64,000 bases of DNA from Brachypodius melanocephalos. Its lineage: Eukaryota > Chordata > Aves > Passeriformes > Pycnonotidae. The stretch covers positions 7,470,258 through 7,534,257 of the forward strand of contig VZSR01003798.1 of assembly GCA_013398615.1 (NCBI GenBank). The letters are read 5' to 3'. The translations under genes and the position numbers were made by a program. The notes below the pieces were generated by a model. That model was not told where the DNA came from. It worked only from the letters and a program-made list of their open reading frames with translations, and did no database searches. Shown here piece by piece: positions 50,736-60,900 of the stretch. How positions within the stretch are numbered: position 1 is the stretch's first letter; each line of letters opens with the position of its first letter.

Positions 50736-51056
50736 TGTCTACAGCTTCCTCACAAGGGGCAGAGGAGGGGCAGGCACTGTTCTCTTCTCTGGTGACAGTG
50801 ACAGGACCTGAGGGAACAGCGTGAGGCTGAGTCAGGGGAGGCTGAGGTTGAATATAAGGGAAAAGGTGGTTGGGCACTGGAACAGCCTTCCCAGGGAAGT
50901 GGTCACAGCACCAAGCCTGACAGAGCTCAAGAAGCACTTGGACAACACCCTTGGGCATGTGGTGGGATTTTGGAATGGTCCTGTGCAGGGCCAGGAGCTG
51001 GACTCAATGATCCCAGTGGAACTCTTCCAACTCAGGATATTCTGATTTTATGATTC
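50736..51056 (+). mobile_element. CR1 LINE 3'-end fragment
   Basis: About 320 bp resembling a CR1 3' end. It includes GTGACAGGACCTGAGGGAAC, CTGAGTCAGGGGAGGCTGAG, GTTGGGCACTGGAACAG, CCCAGGGAAGTGGTCACAGC, GCCAGGAGCTGGACTCAATG and the terminal CCAACTCAGGATATTCTGAT. The + frame at 50821-51045 encodes the end of the CR1 ORF2 protein (HWNSLPREVVTAPSLTELKK). About 20 bp usually found before the GTGGTTGGGCACTGG block is missing (near 50867). No intact reverse transcriptase, so it cannot move itself. Confidence 0.92.
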
Positions 51057-54000
51057 CTTCCCTGCTATGATGTCACTATTGCATTCCTTATCAACCAGAA
51101 CCCGATGGCCAGCTTTGATTCTTTCTTCGTGCTCCAAGTCTGAAGAATCAGGAGAATGCCACTTATTTCTCCATCCAGACACTAAGAGGCAAACTTTTCT
51201 CTCTTCCTACAGCTAGTGTTTGGCTCTAGCTGGTCTCCCAAGGTTAATTCACCTTTCTCCTTTCTGAATTTATTCTCCGTTTCCCTAAGTCATATGATAT
51301 GCAAGGGGCCTAAATTTCCACTCAAAACTTCTCTGCTAATGTAGCAATTTCCTGATGTTTCTTATTTTGCATTTTCACTAATATTTTGACATAAAACCCT
51401 GCATTGTCTCACTAGTTGCACATTTGTACTCTTAAGTCTTGGAACATGTGTCCCTGCATGACCATCTCCATTCAGAATTTTTTATCTCAAAGTTGACTCT
51501 ACTGAATTATTTACATACCCTGTTACATCATGGGAAATCAAGCAAGTCTACTGTAAGACAGCATTGCTGCTGTAAGTTTTGCCAAAGACTGCTGCCAGGA
51601 TCAACAGAAATTTAAAAGTTCTTTGTGGGTTTAGTGATTGTTCTCCACAGAGAACTCTATCACCACATGAATTTTTTAAGAGAGAGAACAGTTTTTGATG
51701 CCAAAAGACTACAAAAAATGGAGACATAAATGCAAATGCATTTCCTCTTTGATAATCATCTTATGCAAATATCAGTCCACTTACATCAGTGGTGCACCCT
51801 GCAACAAGAAGAAAATCTACCAGCTTTTCTCTTATTGAATAGAACTCATTAGTTTTTATATCACTATTTTTTTCTTTCATTTCTTGTTTGCCATAGCTAC
51901 TACTGCTTAAGATTGCTCAAATGTATTTGGGGTTTCCCTTTCCATGTGAAAGCCCCAGATAAAAAGCTGCATAGCCTTGACATCTATTTGATATTTCTTG
52001 CTCCTCACTAACTCCTATCAAGATGAAACAAACTTTCTTAGGGAATAAGATATGAACAAATCATACGGATTATGATGACTCTATTCATTCTTTGTCTATC
52101 TGCTTCCTCCCTCCATGATGGATTATCAAAAGTTTAAATAGTGACAATGCTTATGGTCTGGTGATCTTCATTATTAGTTCTGACACATTATTGAAAATAC
52201 TTTCTGCTGCTAGAAGCAGGGAGAAGGGAAAGCTGCTCTTTGATTACCTCAATGAACATAAAGAACACATTTTAAACACATTTTATTCTGAACTTTAACC
52301 AAGAGGTCCCTATACTTATGAGACATCAGTGCAATTCCGAGCTGCTTCCAGGAGCTCCCCTGAGTAAGAGGGGAGCACAGACCCTCTAGTGCTCTGTGTG
52401 ATCATAGAGACCCCAGAGGGACAGCACAAAAATACCGCCCCTGCAGACAGACCAGATACTCTGCCTCCTTGAGGAGGCTCAGCCCTTGCTTTTACACTAA
52501 TCCATTTCATTTGTTTACTTGTTCATTTTAGGAGGCTTCAATTAAAACTCAGATTAAAAATGGCCTTTTCTCTATAATTCTAGTCCACTGAAGTTATTTC
52601 TCTGCAGAACAGGTGTTCATGGAATGAATGGTCTAGCTTTTCAATTTAGACTAGAAAACTATACACTTTGTATATTGTACATTGCAATGATATTTTAGCA
52701 GCTTTCTTATTTATTAAATTATTTGTGCTCTGTCCATTTGTTGCATCCTCAACATTACATTGCAACCGTTGCTCTCCCACAGCTCAAAGAAAAGCCACCA
52801 ATTAAGCAGTGGTAATTTACAAATCCATTGTGACACAGAAATGCCAAAATGTTCTGAGCCTCAAATTAGAACAGTTGCCAGGGTCTTCAGACATATAAAA
52901 TATTTTTTGTAGGCCGTGATGTCTGACATGAATACACTGCCAGAGTAGGGTCAGCCAATTCAAAACCATAAATAGCAGAATGGTGGCAGAAAATGTTAAA
53001 AACAATTACAATACACATGTTCTTTCCCCCTTAGGACAAAAGATTCTCATCACGTTCCTTTTTGCTCTGCCAGAAATACTTAACTGATTCATGTTTTGCG
53101 GTATAAATACATAAATCAGTTTCTGTTCCTGTTTCTAGACAGTTCATTTTATGTAACACAGATTCATGTGAACCAAAGTACTCTGATCTCTATAATTTCC
53201 TTATCTCTAAACCTTAACTACCACAAATAAGCTTCTGATGGGGGCCAGTGGGATACAGTTTCTAACAAACAAATTTAGGAAAGGTTTGAGGATAGACTGA
53301 TCCATATCTCCAGAGTTATTTGTATACATCATTACTTTGCTTCAAGGCTGGAGCATATATTTGCACCATGGAAAATGAGGGGAACAGGCTGGTTTCTATC
53401 TTAACACTACCCTCACAGGGAAGTAAAATCCAAAAGGAGGAAAGTGACATCATAGGGCAATGATTGATCCAATAGGCAGTTCACAATAAAGGAGAGGAAT
53501 CATGCTGCAGGCAAGGCTAAAAAGGGAAGCAAAGGCAACCCTGAACACTATCTATAGATAGCCCTAAAGTGGGAACAAACAGAATGATCTGGGTCACAAG
53601 AGGTCATGCAGAAATGTTGCCTTCCAGTTTCAGGAGCAGTATGTTCACATTGGCAGGACTTTATGCCTGAACAACCCACACAGTTAAAGTCAGCTTAAGT
53701 CATGAAGCTTAGGGCTATTTTTCTTCTCTACAATCATGCTATTGCCTTTTACATACACAAATTGCTAACAAAAAGCAAATTTCAAAATCTCAAGCATGAA
53801 TATTCAAGGAAACTAAAGTTTAAAGAGATCAGTAACGACGAGAGACAGTAACCTGATTTGCACCTATTATAAATAGGATCACACCTGAGCCACAATGATT
53901 TTGTGTCAGTGCCTGAGGCTGATGACCCAACTCTGCAGTTCAGCATGGGCAATGCACTCCATACCTTGGAAGTGGGTGAACATCACAAGTCTCTTCAAGT

Positions 54001-56960
54001 AGGTCCCAAGCAAGCAGTTCTTAAAAGAAGTGAGTGGAGACCTGATCTTAGCCAATGCCATGGCCAATCCCATTGTTCTGGTCAGACATCTTGGAGAAAT
54101 ACTCCACAGCTTGGAAAATAAGCATTTTTAAATTGCTTAAGGGTAGACATACATAATGCACAGTCCTGTGAAGAGATAAACGAAAGAAGCAATAGAGCTT
54201 TGTTAATGCTGTTTCTGCTCAAAATAAAGTATTTATTGTTATGAAAGTATTTTAGCTTATTCAGAGTTAATACAGATCTCTGAAAAATACAATGTTATTG
54301 CTTGGAGACATACTTTAAAATTTCTATATTCTTTTCATAAATTACTGCTTCTGGAATGACAATATTATTCTGAGAGATACAGAACTCTAGTGGTTTTTGA
54401 AGTCCATCTACTGAATGAGATTCAGCGAGGCAGAGGAGAAAATCTTCAAATAGTTGGCACAGCCAATCATGATGGAACAGCTCAGTTTGAAGAGAAAATA
54501 TACATTATACAATTTCTCTAAAGGGAATGCTCTGTACAAGTCTAAATCAGAAACCAGTAGAAAACACCATGGAGATATGGATAACTCAATCCAAACTAAC
54601 TGGCAAGTATTTGGTGGTCTTAGACACTTGGCAAATTATTCACTTCCCTCCTTCTCCAGCAGAATCTTTTGGTTATAAAACACCAAATGAACAATAATAT
54701 CCATTTGGATGTCTTTAACCAGATCCCATATAGAGTAAATTTCTGCTCATGTGCCTATATCAGCAAACTTACTGTCAATATGGCACACAAAAATCCTGCT
54801 CCTCTTTCTTATAAAAGGTTGACTGAAAGGTCTGTTTAATGGATTGCTACATTTCAGAAAATAATATACCATGAACATGTTCAGTGCTTGCCAGCAAAAA
54901 CCACTGCAGGAAAATTCCACACTGAATTCACAGCCAAAATGGGAGGCATCCCCACAAGTGGCAAAACAACAATCCTTCAATCATATCACATAAACTACTT
55001 CATTCCTTTTGTTCTGTGAACAGAGGAGTGTTTGGGGCACAGGTTAAAATAAGAAACTGTAGTTATGTTATTAACAAGTAGATTAATCACTTTAATTGCC
55101 AGAAACCTAATAACAGCAAAGAAAACTGATTCATAGCATATGTCAGAGTTATGCTAGTGTAAAATAATAACATGAAAGAAGACAAATTGTCCCAGAGAAT
55201 GTTTTACTCCCATGCAGTATTATTTAGTCTGTACTGTTAATCAAATTTGGCATACTCACAATTTTCAAAAGGAAAAAGAAAACAGGAAAAAACCCTATAG
55301 ACACACTCCCAAGGCAGAAAAGGAAGGTATTAAAAACATTCTCATTCAATATACATGTGATTTGATGACTTATTTTTAGTATTTTTTGCTCTGCCACTTT
55401 CTCTAAGTAAGATCAAATTCATCTTTCATGGACTTAATATACATTCACACCCATTCAGACCTTGTCCTTTTAGCCAGATTAGACCACACAAGATAATTTG
55501 TTATATACCAATGCATTTATAATTTAAATTATCTAAAACGTTCTAGATCACATACTTATGACAAGCGTAAGGCAACTAAGAGTCTCACCAGCCCAGCCTT
55601 TTATGTAAACTAATGGCTTAGACAGCTCTATGTGCTATTTGGGGTCTCCTCAACCATCTAGTTATCTGTCATTAAAAAAGAAAAAGAAAAGCTTAAAAGG
55701 GTAAAAGATCTGGAACTCCAGACAGTAGAAGAGTCTCTGAAAGTAGCTGGCTATAATTTTGTTAACAGTGACCAAAAAAAAAAAAAAGGGTACTACTGTT
55801 GTTTTCAGTAAATATCACTGACCTTTAATTTTGGTCAATTTGTATTCTGGCATAACTTGACATAAAAAAACATAGATCAATTCTTTCATAAGCACAGCTT
55901 TTCTTCACACCATTTAATAAAGCAAACAACAGTTAGGAGTAAACACAGATTTTATCTGCGCAAAAGGAAATTGAGCTGAGTTGAATAGGTCTGTAACCTT
56001 TCCTGCAGGGAAGGTGCACAATCTTCAAACATCTTTATAGGGAGCTCTTTTTTTTTTTTTTTGTTTACAGAAAATGCTACATAATCACAAATTAAATCCT
56101 TCCAGGTGACAAGGATACTCACAGCATAATCCTGCTAAGAGATGCTTGGAGATATTTCTGTATGCAGTTACATTTTACTACAAATACTTCTCTCTGCATC
56201 AAAATGTATAAGTAACTAAGTACAGCCAGTGCATAAGGCTACAAAACTATGGAAACTTGCTGTGAATTCTTTATGTTAGCTACATGCTTCAGCAAGACAG
56301 TGCACCTGCTCTTAATGACACAGCTAAGTATAATAGATGATTTTATAAAAATTATTTATTACTGAATATTGATTCAGGTGGTTTAATTCTGAAACAAGAA
56401 AAAGGTGTTTGGCTTTTGACACTTGGCTAAGATGAACAAAATTTCTTCCTTATTTTAATTACACAGTTTCAGCACTGCTGTCAACAGAGCTAGGCGTAGG
56501 TGTCACTTACTGCAACTGAACACTGAGTGGTGCTATTCGAACAAAAATGAATAGTATTTGGTACTTAAAAGGTTTGGCATGTGCTAAATAACTTTTTGAG
56601 TAATAACTTTTGAGTTACAAAACAAACAGAAAAGGGCCGAGTTTCACGTGAATTACTGTCCAAACTGCCTGACGATAACACGTACTCCAGCTGTCCATGC
56701 AAAAAAAATTTTCTTTTAATCTTTGTAACTTGTCCAGCATTAAAACATTACAAGATCAAGTTTGCAAGAAGACGGTGACAGTTATAAAGGGATTAAATGT
56801 GTTGTGCAAGGATCTACACCATCGCTGAAGATGACTGGCTTAGCCTATTGGAAAAATAAACACATGGCATAGTCACTTAGCTTAACTTGCCATGTAGATT
56901 TCAAACTAAGATAATAACAAAGCAAAACATTTACAATCAAATCATTCCCCTGATGCATTC
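51057..56960. other. Intergenic DNA, no supportable gene
   Basis: AT-rich noncoding sequence. It contains an A14 run at 55774-55787, a T15 run at 56048-56062 and a canonical E-box CACGTG at 56645-56650 inside a short segment (56635-56700) with several CpG in otherwise CpG-poor DNA. Open frames such as 53903-54121 and 54454-54678 are not recognisable as proteins. Confidence 0.65.
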
Positions 56961-56965
56961 ACTCA

Positions 56966-57182
56966 CACTAAACATTAAGAAGTTTTTCACAGTGAGGGTG
57001 GTAAAACACTGGCACAGGTTGCTCAGAGATGTTCTGGCTGCCCCGTACCCAGAAATGTTCAAGGCCAGGTTGGATGGGGCTTGGAGCAATCTGGTCTGGT
57101 GGAGGTGTCCCTGTCCATGGCAGGCGAGGCTGAAAGGAGGTGATTTTAAAGGTCCACTTCAACCCAAACTACTCTATAATTG
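56966..57182 (+). mobile_element. CR1 LINE 3'-end fragment
   Basis: The copy reads through the conserved C-terminal CR1 ORF2 peptide (RVVKHWHRLLRDVLAAPYPE then MFKARLDGAWSNLVWW) and on to a CR1-type end: GGTGTCCCTGTCCATGGCAG, AGGTGATTTTAAAGGTCCAC and TTCAACCCAAACTACTCTAT. Orientation is plus. It is truncated at its 5' side and diverged. It is one of two CR1 ends lying in tandem just upstream of the CFAP161 promoter. Confidence 0.92.
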
Positions 57183-57342
57183 ACAGTATTCACTGATAGT
57201 GCAGTGATAATGGAGTGAACTCATCTGTTCTGTTAACTGATGCACTTCTTTGTCTAATACGGGGTGTAAAAGGCAAGTGGCCCAGGAGGGGCACTCGACT
57301 GACCTGAGCTATTCTTACTGCTCTGGAAAAGAGACTGAAATG

Positions 57343-57550
57343 TTAAGTGGTAGAACAAGAGCAAACAGCCTCTGGTGAAGTTCAGACAGGATCCACCGAA
57401 AGGATTGTCAAGCACTGGAACAAGCTGCCCAGGGCAGTGGAGCCACCACCCCCAGAGATATTTAAAAGATGTGTGGACATGGGGACACGGCTTCGCATGG
57501 ACGCGGCGGTGTTGGATTTACAGTGGGACGAGACGGCCTGAACGACCTCA
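57343..57550 (+). mobile_element. Diverged GC-rich CR1 3'-end fragment abutting the CFAP161 CpG island
   Basis: The + frame at 57347-57541 carries the CR1 ORF2 end motif VKHWNKLPRAVEPPPPEIFK, and the DNA shows AAGCACTGGAACAAGCTGCC and GATATTTAAAAGATGTGTGG, typical CR1 blocks. The final part (about 57485-57550) is unusually CpG-rich for a CR1 and merges with the CpG island. The family resembles, but is not the same as, the copy at 56966, judging by the different 3' block (CR1 type with TTTAAAAGACGTGTGGA). Confidence 0.85.
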
Positions 57551-57630
57551 TGCCCCCTCAACCACTCCCTAACTCCAGGCCCCTCACAGCCCCGCTCCGC
57601 CCTCAGCGCTGCTCAGGCCCCGCCCCCGGG

Positions 57631-57810
57631 CTCCGCCCTCCCCGGGCTGGCCAATCGCAGCCCCGCCCTCCCTGGGCTGGCCAATCGCGGCCACGCCCTC
57701 CCTGGGCTGGCCAGTCGCGGCCCCGCCCTTCCCGGGCTGGCCAATCGCGACCCCGCTCTCCCCGTGCTGGCGAATCATGGCCCCGCCCTCCCCGGCCTGG
57801 TCAATCGCGG
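57631..57810 (+). repeat. Six-copy 30-bp tandem array of GC box + CCAAT box
   Basis: Six contiguous units start at 57631, 57661, 57691, 57721, 57751 and 57781, with consensus CCCCGCCCTCCCYGGGCTGG followed by CCAATCGCGG. A partial unit precedes them (about 57618-57630). CCAAT is intact in units 1, 2 and 4 (57651, 57681, 57741) and altered in unit 3 (CCAGT), unit 5 (CGAAT) and unit 6 (TCAAT). GC boxes are best in units 2, 4 and 6. Because 30 is divisible by three, the array opens ten-residue repeating peptides on both strands; these are not genes. Confidence 0.95.
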
Positions 57811-57820
57811 GGGCGGTGCG

Positions 57821-57834
57821 GTCGCTATGGCGAC
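57821..57834 (+). promoter_or_regulatory. CFAP161: RFX X-box-like palindrome
   Basis: GTCGCTATGGCGAC has perfect 5-bp inverted arms (GTCGC/GCGAC) around TATG and fits the RFX X-box pattern GTNRCC-N(0-3)-RGYAAC with one mismatch in each half. It lies 24 bp before the CFAP161 start codon, immediately downstream of the 30-bp array. RFX factors activate ciliary genes, so both the site and its position suit this gene. Binding is inferred. Confidence 0.55.
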
Positions 57835-57857
57835 GCGGGACGCGGTCCGGCCCGGCC

Positions 57858-57920
57858 ATGGCGTCCTACAGACTGGGAGTCCGCATCGGGAACTGGCTGG
57901 AGGAGGAGTACGCGCAGCAG
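57858..57920 (+). CDS. CFAP161: CFAP161 coding exon 1 (residues 1-21)
   Basis: 63 nt, phase 0, ending CAG before donor GTACCG. It encodes the conserved N-terminus MASYRLGVRIGNWLEEEYAQ plus Q. Confidence 0.95.
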
Positions 57921-60900
57921 GTACCGCCAGCCCCGGGTATCGCCGCCCCACCCGCTCCGAGCTGCCCCCCGGCTCTCTAAATCCGCTGTAAACGCGAGAT
58001 TGTGGGTGCTGGATAAAACATCTGCTCCTCTCTCCTTTGCCAACAGGAACTCCTGAGGGATTTTATCCGTAAGAGAGAGCAAGGACAACTTTTAGTACAG
58101 AGATTAGCCAGACTTCAAGAGAATATTTTCAAGAGGGTAATTTTTAAAAAGAATTGTGTCCACCTCCCCAAGACCCCCCACAGAGTGGCATAACTTACTG
58201 TTCTGCATGCACTAAGAATGATATGGAACTTAGATACTAAAATACTTCTGATGTTAGGTTCAGATAATTCTGTAAAATACTATGTAAATTCTAATTTAGG
58301 TAGAGCTGTCAATATCTTCTGATGGATTTGTTCACTTTGGAGACACCGTGTTGCTTATGAACCCAGATAGCAAATCCTTGGATTTGAAAGGGGAGGAGGT
58401 TGACCCCGAAATGCGTGGGGACGTGACTCTGGCTGTTGACATGGAAGAAGTGTCCCTGTACTCAGATGAACCCCTGCAGATGTCACGTGGACTTAGTGCA
58501 GTCAAGAGCGTGGACCCCATAGGTCGAAATGCTTTTTGTATTGTAAGGTCTGCTACTTTATTCTGAGCTGTTTTCAATTATTATTTTAGCTTTAGGTATC
58601 TTATTTGGAGAAATGTGCAATGAAGTTTGCTAATATACAAAGAAATATGAGTAAATTTATTTTATTTAAGAAAGAGTCTTCAGTCATGCATTAAGCTTGA
58701 TTATATGCTGCATATTGCTCTGATTAATTCCAAGGACCTCTAAATCAGCTTGGGTGTGAAGAACAGAATCATGTTCACTGTATCGTTTGGTAAATTCTGC
58801 AGCTTGGTAAAGTTGCAGACAAAACATGTCCATATATCACTACTATTAATATTCACTTCCTGCAAGCAGAAATATGTGTTGTTGCTTTTGTTTTCCATGA
58901 AATGGACATTGGTTCTGTTCTAAAACTCCAGCATAATCTCTCTCTCAAATATATATTTAATTGCTGCTGTTTGTCAGAGAAGAAACAGAAGAAGAGTGTC
59001 CTGCTCAATACAAAGGCTCTGCCTTAAGTTAAGATATTTTACCTATTTTAAAAGGCAAAGAATACAAAATTTTGTCACAAAGCAATATCTAACTGTAGAC
59101 GAAAACAGACGAAAAACCTAAACAATAGTAAAACTGATGATTTGAATGTATCTTTTTTCCTTTTTATAATTTTAACAGTGTTGATGGAAGTGCAGTGGGT
59201 GAACCACTTCGATATGGGCAAAACTTTGTTCTTGGGACAAAAGGAGGGGTTTCTGACAAACTGGTAAGGCAATAAAGTTGCAAATAGCAGTGATAGCATA
59301 TACTGTGCATTGAATCCCTCTCCAAGAATAGACATATAAAGCTGTACACTGGTGCAACATCTTAGTTTTACAGAACAGGCTCAGAATCATGCATAGATCA
59401 AGATAAGTAATACCTAATTAGAAAGGTTGTGCTACTTGCCTGAGGTCAGGTGTGCAGACCAAGGTGGCTGTTAGCCAGAATGACTGAATAAAGGAAATCT
59501 GAAAAAGGAAAGAAAAAGAAATCACAATTAGATTGAGAATCATGAAAGAATTCTTCAAGGAGATTTTAGGGTTTTTCCACTTTGAACAACTCAGTTAAGT
59601 TAAGTGTTGGACTTCATGATCCTCGTGGGTCCCTCCCAGCTGAGAATATTTTGTGAAACTCCAAAATGAGAAGATTTCCTTTCGTATGAAGATAATCCAT
59701 AGTAGGAATATAACGTCATGCACTATTCTATCATTCTGAGGAACCAGATTTCTATTAAATAGTAACTTTCCTTCTGTCTGCAAATTAAAAGCAAGTAAGG
59801 CATTACACTTACATATGCACTCAAATCACCACAACTTCGAAAAAGTTTTCCTTCTCAACAATCACTTTGATGAGATAAAAGTATTTGGAATGTAAATTCA
59901 ATTTTAAATTAGTATTCACAAATCTGCATATAGAATAACTACTTAATTAATTTATCAACAGTATAGAATCTATCTTATGGTTTTGCCTGCATAGTCTGGG
60001 AAGACTGATCTGTCAGGAGCCAAAAGTTTTTTTTTTTTCAAAAATATGTTTTCAAATTGCATAGCTTGTTTGTTTTACGTGAATACTGTCCTTAATATAT
60101 ATTTTCATTTACAGTTTTATCTGGCAAGTGACCACAAAACATTTAAAGATTTTGCTAAAAAATCTCGCCTTCAGAAAGTATTTTTGACAGCTGAGCTTTC
60201 CTATTTGACTTTCTGGCAAGCTAAGTCCTTGGATCCTCAACTGCGTCTTGAACATGAAGGATTTCCAGTTCCTGTAAGAAATTAAAATTGTAGGAAATGT
60301 TATGAAAATTTAATTGAAACGGGTGGACTACTGAGAAAAAAATGTTATATCGATTTTATTCACGTATTTCCCTTATGCCAGTTCTGACTTCCATTTTAAG
60401 AAGGGGGAGAAGGAAGGAGCAATCTCTTTAATTAGGGAATCTGCTTATACAAGTACTTGTTTCTACTGTTCATTCTGAGGTTGACTTCTTCAGTTTTTCT
60501 CATCAGAAATTTTCAAAGGTTGACATTATCGTGTTGTGCATTACTTACCTGTTTTTCAGGCCTTTTGAGACAGTAAATTCCATTTCCAATATTTGGAGAT
60601 GTTATTAAATAAGAGGTCCTGTACATTAAATGTCTAGTAAAATTCCAAAGGCATCTGAATAAGTGGATGATTTTCCAAATGTTTTCAACCTTTTGTAAAC
60701 ACAGTATTTTCCTGTACCAGATAACTGCTAGGCTTCCTGGAGTGGTGGTGTACAACAGAATATTCCAAATACAACTATTCCTTTACAGCCTTGAACTAAG
60801 ACTCATTTACATGAATAAACTCACTAATAAACAAAGTCAAAATTAACTAATTGTTAGAGACGGTCTTTATTCACAGTATTGGTTTAAAAATGTTTGTCAA

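Larger units (their letters stand above)
57551..57940 (+). promoter_or_regulatory. CFAP161: CFAP161 CpG-island promoter
   Basis: GC-rich, CpG-dense DNA spanning the first coding exon and the 300 bp upstream. It contains many GC boxes (CCCCGCCC, and GGGGGCGG near 57809-57816), CCAAT boxes and an X-box-like palindrome, and no TATA box. It should drive CFAP161 rightwards. A divergent leftward transcript is possible, as is common for CpG islands, but is not shown by the sequence. Confidence 0.85.

Noticed and set aside
50821..51045. Open frame resembling a protein end (HWNSLPREVV...)
   Set aside because: This is the residual ORF2 C-terminus of a truncated CR1 LINE, not a host gene; the same applies to 56887-57183 and 57347-57541.
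57827..57829. Upstream ATG as the CFAP161 start
   Set aside because: It is out of frame with the conserved MASYRLGVRIGNW N-terminus and lies inside the X-box-like site, probably upstream of the transcription start.
57469..58056. 195-codon + frame and the 91-codon minus frame (57584-57859) with ten-residue repeating peptides
   Set aside because: They are translations of the 30-bp promoter array; any 3n-length tandem repeat gives this. The + frame also runs through CFAP161 exon 1, intron 1 and the edge of exon 2 in another frame.
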